This document shows, piece by piece, positions 1 to 5,339 of a stretch of 6,231 nucleotides of DNA (position 1 is the stretch's first letter; each line of letters begins with the position of its first letter). A program made the translations under genes and the position numbers. The notes below the pieces were generated by a model, which saw nothing but the letters and a program-made list of their open reading frames with translations, had not been told where the DNA came from and ran no database searches. The stretch is from Acidobacteriaceae bacterium (GTDB lineage: Bacteria > Acidobacteriota > Terriglobia > Terriglobales > Acidobacteriaceae), in the NCBI GenBank assembly GCA_003166055.1, contig PMWR01000001.1:633-6863 (forward strand). Direction: 5' to 3'.

Positions 1-246
1 AAGGAAGAGGGCGGGCGGCATACGCCGTTCTTCGACGGCTACCGGCCTCAGTTCTACTTCCGCACCACCGACGTGACCGGCTCGGCGAAACTGCCCGCCG
101 GCACCGAGATGGTGATGCCCGGCGACAACGTGGAGCTGGAGGTCACGCTGCATACTCCAGTGGCCATGGAGAAGGGACTGAGGTTCGCCATCCGCGAGGG
201 CGGAAGGACCGTCGGCGCAGGTACCATCAGCGAGATCATTAAGTAG
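1..246 (+). CDS. tuf: Elongation factor Tu, C-terminal part (5' end outside window)
   Basis: This is the last 81 codons of EF-Tu, the GTPase that carries aminoacyl-tRNA to the ribosomal A site. The reading frame is open from base 1 and ends at TAG 244-246. The segment covers most of domain 3, the beta-barrel that contacts the tRNA T-stem and EF-Ts. Recognisable family motifs are [30 protein letters not shown] and [14 protein letters not shown], and the protein ends in SEIIK. The GTPase domain lies upstream of the window, so its G motifs cannot be checked. A tuf copy directly before rpsJ is the common str-S10 junction (rpsL-rpsG-fusA-tuf-rpsJ), so fusA is expected just upstream, although that is inference. 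The 118-nt gap to rpsJ contains a hairpin but no convincing terminator or promoter. Identity is certain; whether the genome has a second tuf copy cannot be seen. Confidence 0.98.
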   Translation, partial: KEEGGRHTPFFDGYRPQFYFRTTDVTGSAKLPAGTEMVMPGDNVELEVTLHTPVAMEKGLRFAIREGGRTVGAGTISEIIK

Positions 247-288
247 GGGAAGTTCGTGGTTGATAGCGAGTAGTTCAAGACTAATGAG

Positions 289-325
289 GGCTGCCAGTAC
301 ATGTAGAAGTCCATGGCTGGCAGTC
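289..325 (+). promoter_or_regulatory. Hairpin in the tuf-rpsJ spacer
   Basis: Bases 289-297 (GGCTGCCAG) pair with 317-325 (CTGGCAGTC) over 9 bp including one G-U. The loop contains a second small pairing of CATG (300-303) with CATG (312-315). No run of T follows, so it does not look like an intrinsic terminator. It ends 39 nt before the rpsJ start, in the position where gammaproteobacteria carry the L4-responsive S10 leader. It could be an RNA-stability or translational-control element for the S10 cluster. The inverted repeat is directly visible; the function is inference. Confidence 0.45.
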
Positions 326-364
326 ACTCCAAACGATCTTTGAGTAACGAGAAAGAGACACAAA

Positions 365-682
365 ATGGCTGGACAGAGAATCAGAATCCGCTTGAAGGCA
401 TACGACTACCGCGTGCTGGACACGTCGACCGGCGAGATCGTCGATACCGCAAAGCGCACCGGCGCACAGGTTGCGGGCCCTATTCCGCTGCCCACGATGA
501 AGAACAAGTATTGCGTACTGCGTTCGCCGCATGTGGACAAGAAGTCGCGCGAGGCGTTCGAGATTCGCACCCACAAGCGGCTGATCGACATTCTTGAGCC
601 GACCCAGCAGACAGTGGACGCGCTGATGAAGCTCGATCTTCCGGCTGGGGTCGATGTTGAGATCAAGACGGTTCAAAAGTAA
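365..682 (+). CDS. rpsJ: 30S ribosomal protein S10
   Basis: This 105-residue protein is S10, a component of the 30S head. In many bacteria it also partners NusB in transcription antitermination on rRNA operons. Family motifs are [13 protein letters not shown] near the N-terminus, the loop segment GPIPLPT (39-45) and [25 protein letters not shown] (52-76), the most conserved part of the family. Length is close to the usual 102-105. The start at 365 gives the typical [12 protein letters not shown]-terminus and follows a purine-rich but poor Shine-Dalgarno (GAGAAAGAG, 349-357). It is the first gene of the S10 cluster, 118 nt after tuf, and a hairpin at 289-325 precedes it. A 35-bp heptamer element begins on the base right after its stop codon. 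The residues around 50-60, where tigecycline-resistance changes occur in other bacteria, look ordinary. No other identity is plausible. Confidence 0.98.
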   Translation: MAGQRIRIRLKAYDYRVLDTSTGEIVDTAKRTGAQVAGPIPLPTMKNKYCVLRSPHVDKKSREAFEIRTHKRLIDILEPTQQTVDALMKLDLPAGVDVEIKTVQK

Positions 683-717
683 GTTGTTCGTCGCAGGTTG
701 TTGGTTGTTGGTTCAAA
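683..717 (+). repeat. Five-unit heptamer element, copy 1 (rpsJ-rplC spacer)
   Basis: Starting on the first base after the rpsJ stop codon, the sequence can be cut into five in-register 7-mers. They are GTTGTTC, a degenerate GTCGCAG, GTTGTTG twice, and a closing GTTCAAA. By position it matches the elements at 2592-2626 (about 26 of 35 bases) and 5305-5339 (about 29 of 35), including a C at position 5 of unit 2 and a GTTNAA last unit. This is the most degenerate of the three copies. Its function is unknown. Confidence 0.7.
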
Positions 718-757
718 TGCAACACCGGCAGTGCTGAAGCTAGATGCTTGGCATGAT

Positions 758-766
758 GAGGAAAGG
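758..766 (+). promoter_or_regulatory. Ribosome binding site of rplC
   Basis: GAGGAAAGG lies 9 nt before ATG 776 and fixes that codon as the start, against the in-frame upstream TTG at 698, which falls inside the heptamer element. A small imperfect hairpin (731-754, AAGC/GCTT plus TGC/GCA around an internal loop) ends just before it. Confidence 0.8.
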
Positions 767-775
767 ATAAACACG

Positions 776-1504
776 ATGTCAGTTACAGGAATTCTCGGCA
801 AGAAAGTCGGCATGACCCAGCTCTTCGACGAGCGCGGCGACGTTCACCCGGTCACGGTGCTGAAGGCCGGTCCATGCGTCATCACTCAGCTCAAGACTTT
901 GTCCAAAGACGGCTACGACGCCGCGCAGATCGGCTACGTCGACTTCATCAAGGCATCGAAGGTCAACAAGCCCATGACGGGCCACTTTGCCAAGTCAAAC
1001 GTGCCACCCGTGCGCATGATGAAGGAAGTCGCGGTTGAAGTTGCCAAGGAAGGTGAGGACGCCTCGGTCAAGGCAGGCGACCGCATTATGGTTGACATTT
1101 TTTCCGAGGAAAAGTTTGTCGACGTCATCGGCACATCGAAGGGACGCGGGTTCGCTGGCGTGGTCCGCCGCCATCACTTCGGCGGTGGCCCCAAGGCGCA
1201 CGGCCACATGTTCCAGGTGCAGGGATCGATCGGCGCATCTTCCTATCCTTCACGCGTCTTTCCCGGTCAGCGCATGCCCGGCCACATGGGCCACGCGCAG
1301 ATCACAGTGCGCAACCTGCGCATTCGCGGCATCGATGTGGAAGACAACCTCTTGATGGTCGAGGGCGCTGTGCCCGGACCGCGCGATGGATATGTTCTGA
1401 TCTCGAAGGCAAAGGCCCCGCCGCGCGAGCGTCGCGGATTTGCCGGTGGCACGACGCTGGATCCGTTGAAGGCTTCGAAGAAGGCTTCGCCGAAGAAGAA
1501 GTAA
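776..1504 (+). CDS. rplC: 50S ribosomal protein L3
   Basis: This 242-residue protein is L3, an early-assembly 23S rRNA binder whose central extension reaches toward the peptidyl-transferase centre. Motifs are GILGKKVGMTQLFDERGD (5-22), KPMTGHFAK (65-73), GTSKGRGFAGVVRRHHFGGGPKAHG (119-143), GSIGASSYPSRVFPGQRMPGHMG (150-172) and LLMVEGAVPGPRDGYV (192-207). The N-terminus MSVTGILGKKVGM and the strong Shine-Dalgarno choose ATG 776. The open frame runs back to 698, but those extra 26 codons read through repeat DNA and match no L3. The protein is longer than E. coli L3 (209 residues). Most of the excess is a C-terminal tail from about 213, ending in a basic KASKKASPKKK segment. The residue aligned with the PrmB-methylated Gln150 of E. 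coli is Ser156, so that modification should be absent, as seems usual outside Proteobacteria. The 89-nt gap to rplD holds an inverted repeat. Confidence 0.98.
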   Translation: MSVTGILGKKVGMTQLFDERGDVHPVTVLKAGPCVITQLKTLSKDGYDAAQIGYVDFIKASKVNKPMTGHFAKSNVPPVRMMKEVAVEVAKEGEDASVKAGDRIMVDIFSEEKFVDVIGTSKGRGFAGVVRRHHFGGGPKAHGHMFQVQGSIGASSYPSRVFPGQRMPGHMGHAQITVRNLRIRGIDVEDNLLMVEGAVPGPRDGYVLISKAKAPPRERRGFAGGTTLDPLKASKKASPKKK

Positions 1505-1541
1505 AGAAAAATAAGCAAGAGAGCTTCTCATAACTCTTGCT
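1505..1541 (-). terminator. Possible intrinsic terminator for antisense transcription
   Basis: AGCAAGAG (1514-1521) and CTCTTGCT (1534-1541) form a perfect 8-bp inverted repeat with a 12-nt loop. On the + strand no T run follows, so it should not stop the operon. On the - strand the stem is followed by TATTTTTCTTTAC (complement of 1513-1501), the layout of an intrinsic terminator. The stem is only half G/C and the loop is long, so termination would be modest. It may equally be a + strand RNA processing or stability hairpin. Confidence 0.3.
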
Positions 1542-1593
1542 AAACAAAGTTACGGCCAGCCGCATCGATGGCGGGCATGAAGAGAGAAGAGCG

Positions 1594-2292
1594 ATGGCAA
1601 AGATCAAAGTAGTCAATCTCGCGGGAAAGAAGGTCGGAGAGTTCGAACTCCTCGACGAGGTTTTTTCGGACGAGATCAACGACACGCTGCTGTGGGAGTC
1701 GGTGAAGCACTACCGCGCCGCGTTGCGTCAGGGTACTGCGTCCACCAAGACGCGCGGGCTTGTTTCGGGCGCCGGGCGCAAGCTATGGAAGCAGAAGGGG
1801 ACCGGCCGCGCGCGCATTGCGTCGATCCGGAGCCCGCTGTGGCGCTCCGGCGGCACGGTACACGGACCGAAGCCGCGCAGCTACGAGTACGCCTTCCCGC
1901 AGAAGAAGCTGATGGGCGCGCTGCGCTCGGCCATCGCGGCGAAGATCGCGGACGGCAAGTTGACGGTGGTCGAGTCGTTCGAGGTTCCCGAGGCCAAGAC
2001 CAAGCTCTTCCGCGCGGCGATCACAAAGCTCGATGCCGGAAAGACGACGTTGCTGGTTGAGTCCAGCCAGCAACTCGGCGAGAAGCTCTATCTGGGATCG
2101 CGCAACCTGGCGGGCGTCGAGCTTGTGCTCAGCTCCGAGGTGCATCCCTACGACCTGCTGCGCTACGAACATGCCATCTTCTCCAAGGATGCCATCGAGG
2201 CGCTGCAGCAGACGCTGAAGAAGTTTGTTTCGAAACGCAGCAAGGCCGCAACAGAAGCTAAGCAAGCCGCTGCCGAGAAGGAGGTTGCGTAA
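1594..2292 (+). CDS. rplD: 50S ribosomal protein L4
   Basis: This 232-residue protein is L4, which binds 23S rRNA early in assembly and sends a long loop into the exit tunnel. The globular N-terminus (MAKIKVVNLAGKKVGEFEL) is followed by the tunnel loop at about 45-95. That loop holds ALRQGTASTKTRG, GRKLWKQKGTGRARIASIRSPLWRSGG and GPKPRSYEYAFPQKK. A globular domain follows, with YDLLRYEHAIFSKDAIEAL near the end. The start at 1594 is chosen for MAKIKV and a purine run (1579-1591). The frame stays open upstream to 1537, but that stretch overlaps the intergenic hairpin and is not L4-like. The last 22 or so residues (SKRSKAATEAKQAAAEKEVA) form an Ala/Lys/Glu-rich tail beyond the E. coli length of 201. 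In gammaproteobacteria L4 represses its own operon through the S10 leader; nothing here proves that. Its end supplies the rplW ribosome binding site. Confidence 0.98.
   Translation: MAKIKVVNLAGKKVGEFELLDEVFSDEINDTLLWESVKHYRAALRQGTASTKTRGLVSGAGRKLWKQKGTGRARIASIRSPLWRSGGTVHGPKPRSYEYAFPQKKLMGALRSAIAAKIADGKLTVVESFEVPEAKTKLFRAAITKLDAGKTTLLVESSQQLGEKLYLGSRNLAGVELVLSSEVHPYDLLRYEHAIFSKDAIEALQQTLKKFVSKRSKAATEAKQAAAEKEVA
2278..2284 (+). promoter_or_regulatory. Ribosome binding site of rplW inside rplD
   Basis: AAGGAGG, a full-strength Shine-Dalgarno, lies within the last codons of rplD (Glu-Lys-Glu region), 8 nt before ATG 2293. The rplD stop codon (2290-2292) sits between it and the start, so a ribosome finishing L4 can reinitiate on L23. 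This suggests tightly coupled synthesis of the two tunnel-region proteins. Confidence 0.85.
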
Positions 2293-2586
2293 ATGCCAAC
2301 CCTCTATACAGTGATTCGCCGCCCTCTCATCACCGAGAAGGGAATGGGCGTGAAAGAGACCCAGAACACTCTGGTCTTCGAGGTTGATATGAATGCCAGC
2401 AAGACCGAGGTCAAACAGGCCGTTGAGACGCTCTTCAAGGTCAAGGTGAGCGGCGTGCGGACTTCCACGGTGGAAGGAAAGGAACGCCGCCGGGGAAAGT
2501 TTACCGGATATCGCCCCGACTGGAAGAAGGCCTATGTCCGCCTGAAGGATGGGCAGAAGATGCCGGAGTATCTGAATAGCATGTAA
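2293..2586 (+). CDS. rplW: 50S ribosomal protein L23
   Basis: This 97-residue protein is L23, which sits at the exit of the nascent-chain tunnel and is the docking site for trigger factor and SRP. Family motifs are VIRRPLITEKGMG (7-19), NTLVFEVDMNASKTEVKQAVETLFKVKV (25-52), VRTSTVEGKERRRGKFTGYRPDWKKAYVRL (55-84), and a short C-terminal end. Glu18, which the trigger-factor-binding Glu of E. coli L23 resembles, lies outside what I can align exactly, so I make no claim about it. Length is typical (about 95-100). ATG directly follows the rplD stop codon with no spacer, the only such junction in the window, and uses a perfect Shine-Dalgarno inside rplD. A 120-nt repeat-filled spacer separates it from rplB. 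Confidence 0.98.
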   Translation: MPTLYTVIRRPLITEKGMGVKETQNTLVFEVDMNASKTEVKQAVETLFKVKVSGVRTSTVEGKERRRGKFTGYRPDWKKAYVRLKDGQKMPEYLNSM

Positions 2587-2591
2587 GAACA

Positions 2592-2626
2592 GTTGTTAGT
2601 TGCTTGTTGTTAGTTTTTAGTTGAAT
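2592..2626 (+). repeat. Five-unit heptamer element, copy 2 (rplW-rplB spacer)
   Basis: Five in-register 7-mers begin 5 nt after the rplW stop codon: GTTGTTA, GTTGCTT, GTTGTTA, GTTTTTA and GTTGAAT. The copy after rpsC also starts 5 nt after a stop, has GTTGCT as unit 2 and closes with a GTTNAA unit; the two agree at about 29 of 35 bases. Slippage alone would not keep unit 2 and unit 5 distinct in the same places, so the whole 35-bp block probably spreads or is maintained as a unit. The function is unknown. Confidence 0.8.
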
Positions 2627-2694
2627 ACGAGAACGACGACTAAGTTGCAAAGACGCAAGAGAGAACTAGCTAAAGGCTAAGAGCTAAAAGCTAG
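2610..2694 (+). promoter_or_regulatory. Possible long-range RNA pairing between the two heptamer arrays
   Basis: In RNA, 2611-2622 (UAGUUUUUAGUU) can pair without mismatch with 2682-2693 (AGCUAAAAGCUA), using two G-U pairs; U2610-G2694 extends it to 13 bp. The loop is 59 nt. The right arm ends within the first bases of the rplB Shine-Dalgarno (2693-2697), so the pairing might mask it. Because both arms are repetitive, other registers are possible. The stem is A/U-rich and the loop long, so stability is uncertain; the role is inference. Confidence 0.3.
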
Positions 2695-2702
2695 GAGCTA
2701 AA
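2668..2702 (+). repeat. Five-unit AGCTAAR heptamer array before rplB
   Basis: Five consecutive 7-mers are visible: AGCTAAA, GGCTAAG, AGCTAAA, AGCTAGG and AGCTAAA. The array is again 35 bp, and on the opposite strand its units read GCTNNTA-like, close to the GTTGTTA units 42 nt upstream. The two arrays are therefore approximately inverted relatives. A 7-nt period with TAA or TAG in each unit puts stop codons in all three frames. Units 4 and 5 together make the AGGAG that serves rplB. Confidence 0.8.
2693..2697 (+). promoter_or_regulatory. Ribosome binding site of rplB within the heptamer array
   Basis: AGGAG lies 9 nt before ATG 2707 and is the only good Shine-Dalgarno in this spacer. It is formed at the junction of repeat units 4 and 5 because unit 4 ends in GG instead of AA, so a variant of the repeat has become part of the rplB translation signal. 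Confidence 0.75.
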
Positions 2703-2706
2703 ACAA

Positions 2707-3531
2707 ATGCCGATCAAATCATTTCGACCGATTACCCCGACACTCCGCTTCCAGACGAAGCTGGTGAACGACGACCTGACGACGGACAAGCCGCACAAGC
2801 CGCTGCTCTCTGTCAAGCAACGCACCGGCGGACGCAACAGCACGGGTCGCATGACCATTCGCCACCAGGGCGGAGGCCACAAGCAGAAGCTGCGCCTGAT
2901 TGATTTCAAGCGCGATAAGTATGGCATTCCAGCAACCGTCGCGACGATTGAATACGATCCGAACCGCAGTTCGCGCATTGCGCTGGTCCACTACGCGGAC
3001 GGCGAGAAGCGATACATTATCCAACCGATCGGATTGAAGGTTGGTCAGTCGATCATGAGTGGGCCGGACGCCGATATTCTGGTGGGCAACGCGCTTCCGC
3101 TGAAGAATATTCCACTTGGTACGATCGTACACAACATCGAGCTGCGACCGGGCAAGGGAGCGCAGATGGCGCGTTCTGCCGGTGCGCAGGTCAATCTGAT
3201 CGCCAAGGAAGGCGACTATGCGCTGCTCAAACTGCCCTCGGGGGAGACACGTAAAGTCCTTGTCGAGTGCATGGCTACGATCGGTCAGGTAGGCAACACG
3301 GACCATGAGAATGTCTCCATCGGCAAAGCCGGGCGCAACCGTTGGAAGGGAATCAACCCGGCCAACCGTGGCGTCACGATGAACCCGGTCGACCACCCGC
3401 ACGGCGGAGGCGAAGGCAAGACATCCGGCGGCCGTCACCCGGTCACTCCATGGGGACAGCCGACGCGCGGATATAAGACGCGCAATAACAAGCGGACCGA
3501 TGTATTTATCGTCAGCCGCCGCAGTAAGTAA
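2707..3531 (+). CDS. rplB: 50S ribosomal protein L2
   Basis: This 274-residue protein is L2, a highly conserved 50S protein needed for subunit joining and peptidyl-transferase activity. In order, it shows [12 protein letters not shown] (4-15), the RNA-binding region [31 protein letters not shown] (41-71), [24 protein letters not shown] (81-104), [21 protein letters not shown] (141-161), and the signature [29 protein letters not shown] (222-250). His230 in DHPHGGGEG aligns with E. coli His229, the residue implicated in peptidyl transfer. Length matches the family (about 273-277), and no residues appear missing. ATG 2707 follows an AGGAG made by the heptamer array. The 115-nt gap to rpsS shows only a weak 6-bp hairpin (3580-3599) and a short direct repeat TTCAGCAA (3537-3544 and 3607-3614). 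Confidence 0.99.
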   Translation: MPIKSFRPITPTLRFQTKLVNDDLTTDKPHKPLLSVKQRTGGRNSTGRMTIRHQGGGHKQKLRLIDFKRDKYGIPATVATIEYDPNRSSRIALVHYADGEKRYIIQPIGLKVGQSIMSGPDADILVGNALPLKNIPLGTIVHNIELRPGKGAQMARSAGAQVNLIAKEGDYALLKLPSGETRKVLVECMATIGQVGNTDHENVSIGKAGRNRWKGINPANRGVTMNPVDHPHGGGEGKTSGGRHPVTPWGQPTRGYKTRNNKRTDVFIVSRRSK

Positions 3532-3646
3532 AGAAGTTCAGCAAGATGTGTTTGCAGTTCAGGAAATAGCACAACACCAAGTCTCGCAGCTAAGAGATTC
3601 GTCGTATTCAGCAATGTAACCGTAGTAGGAATCTGGAGTCATCAAC

Positions 3647-3934
3647 ATGGCACGTTCAGCAAAGAAGGGTCCGTTTATCGACGCGCATCTCCAGTCGAAG
3701 ATCACGGTCATGAACCAGACCAATGACAAGAAGGTCGTGCGCACCTGGTCGCGCCGCTCGACGATCTTCCCGGATATGGTTGGCCACACCATTGCCGTGC
3801 ATAACGGCCGCAAATTTATCCCAGTGTATGTAACGGAGAATATGGTCGGTCATAAGCTGGGCGAGTTCTCCGCGACGCGCACGTTCAAGGGCCACTCCGC
3901 ACGGGCAGCCGAGACCACCGTAAAACCGAAGTAG
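3647..3934 (+). CDS. rpsS: 30S ribosomal protein S19
   Basis: This 95-residue protein is S19, which forms a complex with S13 in the 30S head near the A-site tRNA. Motifs are [19 protein letters not shown] (1-19), [54 protein letters not shown] (spanning about 30-83) and a short basic end VKPK. Length is close to the usual 92-95. ATG 3647 gives the expected MARS N-terminus and follows GGAG at 3635-3638 with 8-nt spacing. It sits between rplB and rplV, as in nearly all bacteria. The 69 nt after its stop (3935-4003) hold no clear structure; GTTGTA/GTTGATA at 3947-3959 loosely resembles the heptamer motif but is out of register. Confidence 0.98.
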   Translation: MARSAKKGPFIDAHLQSKITVMNQTNDKKVVRTWSRRSTIFPDMVGHTIAVHNGRKFIPVYVTENMVGHKLGEFSATRTFKGHSARAAETTVKPK

Positions 3935-4003
3935 TGTGCGGCGTTCGTTGTAGTTGATATTTGCAGAAGCAAGACGTACCAGGCAGTTCGAAGGATCAAA
4001 GTT

Positions 4004-4528
4004 ATGTCGAAGATTGCAGCAGACAAAGTTCGAGAGTTCCGCGCAGAAGCCAAGTTTCAGCGCAGCAGCCCGCAGAAGGCGAAGCTGGTTCTCGACACCA
4101 TTAAGGGCATGCGCGTGGAGCAGGCGCTCAACACCGTCCACTTCTCCACCAAGAGGATGGGGCCGGTCGTCGAGAAGGTATTGCGCTCGGCCATCCAGAA
4201 TGCGACCTACGCCTCGCAGGAGCAGGGCCTCGATATCGACGTCGATAACCTGGTTGTTCGCACTGCGGTGGCGAATGATGGGCCGCGCCTGAAGCGCATC
4301 CGGCCCGCGCCAATGGGACGCGCGTTCCGTTACCAGCGCAGGCTTACACACATTGTTGTGACGGTTGCGGAGAAGAAGCCTGCAACGCAGGTTACCGTGG
4401 TTGCGCCCGAGCCCGAAGCGGTTACGAAGACGCCGGCCAAGCCAGTGGCTAAGAAGTCAGCGGTGAAGAAAGCTCCGGCGAAGAAGACCGCCGCAAAGAA
4501 GGCTGCAACAAAGAAGGCAACAAAGTAA
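4004..4528 (+). CDS. rplV: 50S ribosomal protein L22 with long basic C-terminal tail
   Basis: This 174-residue protein is L22, which contacts all 23S rRNA domains and whose beta-hairpin lines the exit tunnel with L4. The core (1-123) shows AKFQRSSPQKAKLVLDTIKGM (16-36), AIQNATYA (63-70), the region VVRTAVANDGPRLKRIRPAPMGRA (84-107) that includes the tunnel hairpin, and THIVVTVAEK (115-124). Most L22 proteins end near residue 110-120. Here about 50 extra residues follow: a Pro/Val/Glu/Thr linker (125-149), then five pentapeptides starting with KK (150-174). The tail resembles the low-complexity C-termini of histone H1-like bacterial proteins and may add rRNA contacts, which is inference. The frame is unbroken and the tail uses ordinary Lys/Ala codons, so it is not a frameshift product. 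AAGGA at 3991-3995, 8 nt upstream, supports ATG 4004. Confidence 0.97.
   Translation: MSKIAADKVREFRAEAKFQRSSPQKAKLVLDTIKGMRVEQALNTVHFSTKRMGPVVEKVLRSAIQNATYASQEQGLDIDVDNLVVRTAVANDGPRLKRIRPAPMGRAFRYQRRLTHIVVTVAEKKPATQVTVVAPEPEAVTKTPAKPVAKKSAVKKAPAKKTAAKKAATKKATK
4451..4525 (+). repeat. 15-bp tandem repeat coding the KKxxx tail of L22
   Basis: Five successive 15-bp units, each beginning AAGAAG or AAGAAA, encode KKSAV, KKAPA, KKTAA, KKAAT and KKATK at the end of rplV. The regular period suggests growth by unit duplication, and unit number may vary among relatives. The repeat stops at the stop codon. Confidence 0.8.
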
Positions 4529-4589
4529 CAACGGCTGGGAATTGGGTAGTGCCGGGAACCTTCCGGTAAACTTTAGGTTTTGCAGCAAG

Positions 4590-4614
4590 CCCCGCCGGCT
4601 CAACCGGACCGGGG
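4590..4614 (+). promoter_or_regulatory. GC-rich hairpin in the rpsC leader
   Basis: CCCCG (4590-4594) pairs with CGGGG (4610-4614), and CCGG (4595-4598) with CCGG (4604-4607). This gives a 9-bp stem with a 2-nt bulge (AC) and a CUCAA loop. It ends about 8 nt before the rpsC Shine-Dalgarno and has no following T run, so it is not a standard terminator. Two more CCGG sites at 4552-4555 and 4563-4566 could form a competing small hairpin or pair with either arm. The structure is visible; a control role over rpsC is inference. Confidence 0.5.
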
Positions 4615-4621
4615 CGAAGTA

Positions 4622-4627
4622 AAGGAA
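4622..4627 (+). promoter_or_regulatory. Ribosome binding site of rpsC
   Basis: AAGGAA lies 3-4 nt before ATG 4631, closer than the usual 5-9 nt. It still supports 4631 as the start, since the alternative in-frame TTG at 4580 lies upstream of the GC hairpin and has no better site. Confidence 0.6.
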
Positions 4628-4630
4628 GCT

Positions 4631-5299
4631 ATGGGACAGAAGGTCCATCCGTATGGGTTTCGCCTGGGCGTCAACAAGCCGTGGAAGTCACGCTGGTTCG
4701 TAGAGCGTGGCTACGACAAGCTGTTGGTGGAAGACGTCAAGCTGAAGGCTGAGTTGCGCGAGAAGCTGAAGGCCGCCGGGGTCAGTTCGGTGGAAGTCGA
4801 GCGTCCGGGCAACAAGCTGCGTCTCATCATCCGCACCGCGCGTCCGGGCATCATCATCGGCCGCAAGGGCGCGGAGATCGATAAGCTGAAGGCCGACATT
4901 CAGAAACGGAGCTCGCGCGAGGTCTTCATTGACATTCTGGAGGTCAACAAGCCGGAGCTCGACGCGCAGTTGGTCGCCGAGAACATCGCGCTGCAACTGG
5001 AAAAGCGCGTCAGCTTCCGTCGCGCGATGCGCAAGTCGGTTGATTCGGCGCTGCGCTTTGGCTGCAAGGGCATCAAGGTCCGCGTGTCGGGCCGGCTGAA
5101 CGGCAATGAGATTGCGCGCTCTGAGTGGTACCTGCAGGGGCGCCTTCCGCTGCACACCCTGCGCGCCGACATCGACTATGGATTTTCCGAGGCGCACACT
5201 ACCTACGGAATCATCGGCGTCAAGACATGGGTATATCGCGGCGATATCTACGAGCAGAAGAAGCGCCGCGACCAGGGTGTAACAACTGGCGTGTTCTAA
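4631..5299 (+). CDS. rpsC: 30S ribosomal protein S3
   Basis: This 222-residue protein is S3, located at the mRNA entry channel of the 30S head, where with S4 and S5 it helps unwind mRNA. The N-terminal [13 protein letters not shown] (1-13) is diagnostic and fixes the start. The type-2 KH domain contains [16 protein letters not shown] (71-86), with the GXXG loop at Gly77-Gly80. The C-terminal domain has [10 protein letters not shown] (128-137), whose basic residues match the helicase-associated positions of E. coli S3, and then [38 protein letters not shown] (147-184). Length is normal (about 210-235). The frame runs upstream to 4580, but those 17 codons cross the GC hairpin and are not S3-like. 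The 102-nt leader is structured, and a heptamer element starts 5 nt after the stop codon. Confidence 0.98.
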   Translation: MGQKVHPYGFRLGVNKPWKSRWFVERGYDKLLVEDVKLKAELREKLKAAGVSSVEVERPGNKLRLIIRTARPGIIIGRKGAEIDKLKADIQKRSSREVFIDILEVNKPELDAQLVAENIALQLEKRVSFRRAMRKSVDSALRFGCKGIKVRVSGRLNGNEIARSEWYLQGRLPLHTLRADIDYGFSEAHTTYGIIGVKTWVYRGDIYEQKKRRDQGVTTGVF

Positions 5300-5304
5300 A
5301 GACG

Positions 5305-5339
5305 GTTGTTGGTTGCTAGTTGTTGGTTGTTAGTTTAAA
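5305..5339 (+). repeat. Five-unit heptamer element, copy 3 (rpsC-rplP spacer)
   Basis: Five in-register 7-mers, GTTGTTG, GTTGCTA, GTTGTTG, GTTGTTA and GTTTAAA, begin 5 nt after the rpsC stop codon, the same offset as the copy after rplW. It is the most regular copy. The rest of the spacer (5340-5421) has only a weak 5-bp GGGCC/GGTCC stem (5340-5344 with 5354-5358) and the rplP Shine-Dalgarno. Confidence 0.8.

Noticed and set aside
260..287. Possible promoter for the S10 cluster in the tuf-rpsJ spacer (TTGATA at 260-265)
   Set aside because: No good -10 box lies at 16-18 nt. ACTAAT (280-285) is 14 nt away and TAATGA (282-287) fits poorly, so I cannot support a promoter.
698..775. N-terminal extension of L3 from the upstream TTG
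   Set aside because: The 26 extra residues are encoded by the heptamer repeat and leader, match nothing in L3, and bypass a strong Shine-Dalgarno placed for ATG 776.
1537..1593. N-terminal extension of L4
   Set aside because: It begins inside the inverted repeat after rplC. L4 proteins begin with the MAKIKV-type strand, which starts at 1594.
2719..3438. Long open frame of 239 codons on the - strand across rplB
   Set aside because: It lies entirely inside rplB, its translation has no recognisable domain, and it is explained by the codon bias of the + strand gene. The same applies to the - strand frames at 3656-4351, 1783-2265, 4688-5197 and 5425-5868.
3580..3614. Small hairpin (3580-3599) and TTCAGCAA direct repeat (3537 and 3607) in the rplB-rpsS spacer
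   Set aside because: A 6-bp stem and an 8-bp repeat are within what chance gives in a spacer of this size, and nothing else supports them.
3943..3959. Fourth GTTGTTR-type element after rpsS
   Set aside because: GTTCGTTGTAGTTGATA resembles the motif but does not hold a 7-nt register and lacks the five-unit layout.
4580..4630. N-terminal extension of S3
   Set aside because: It crosses the GC-rich hairpin, and MGQKVHP is the near-universal S3 N-terminus.
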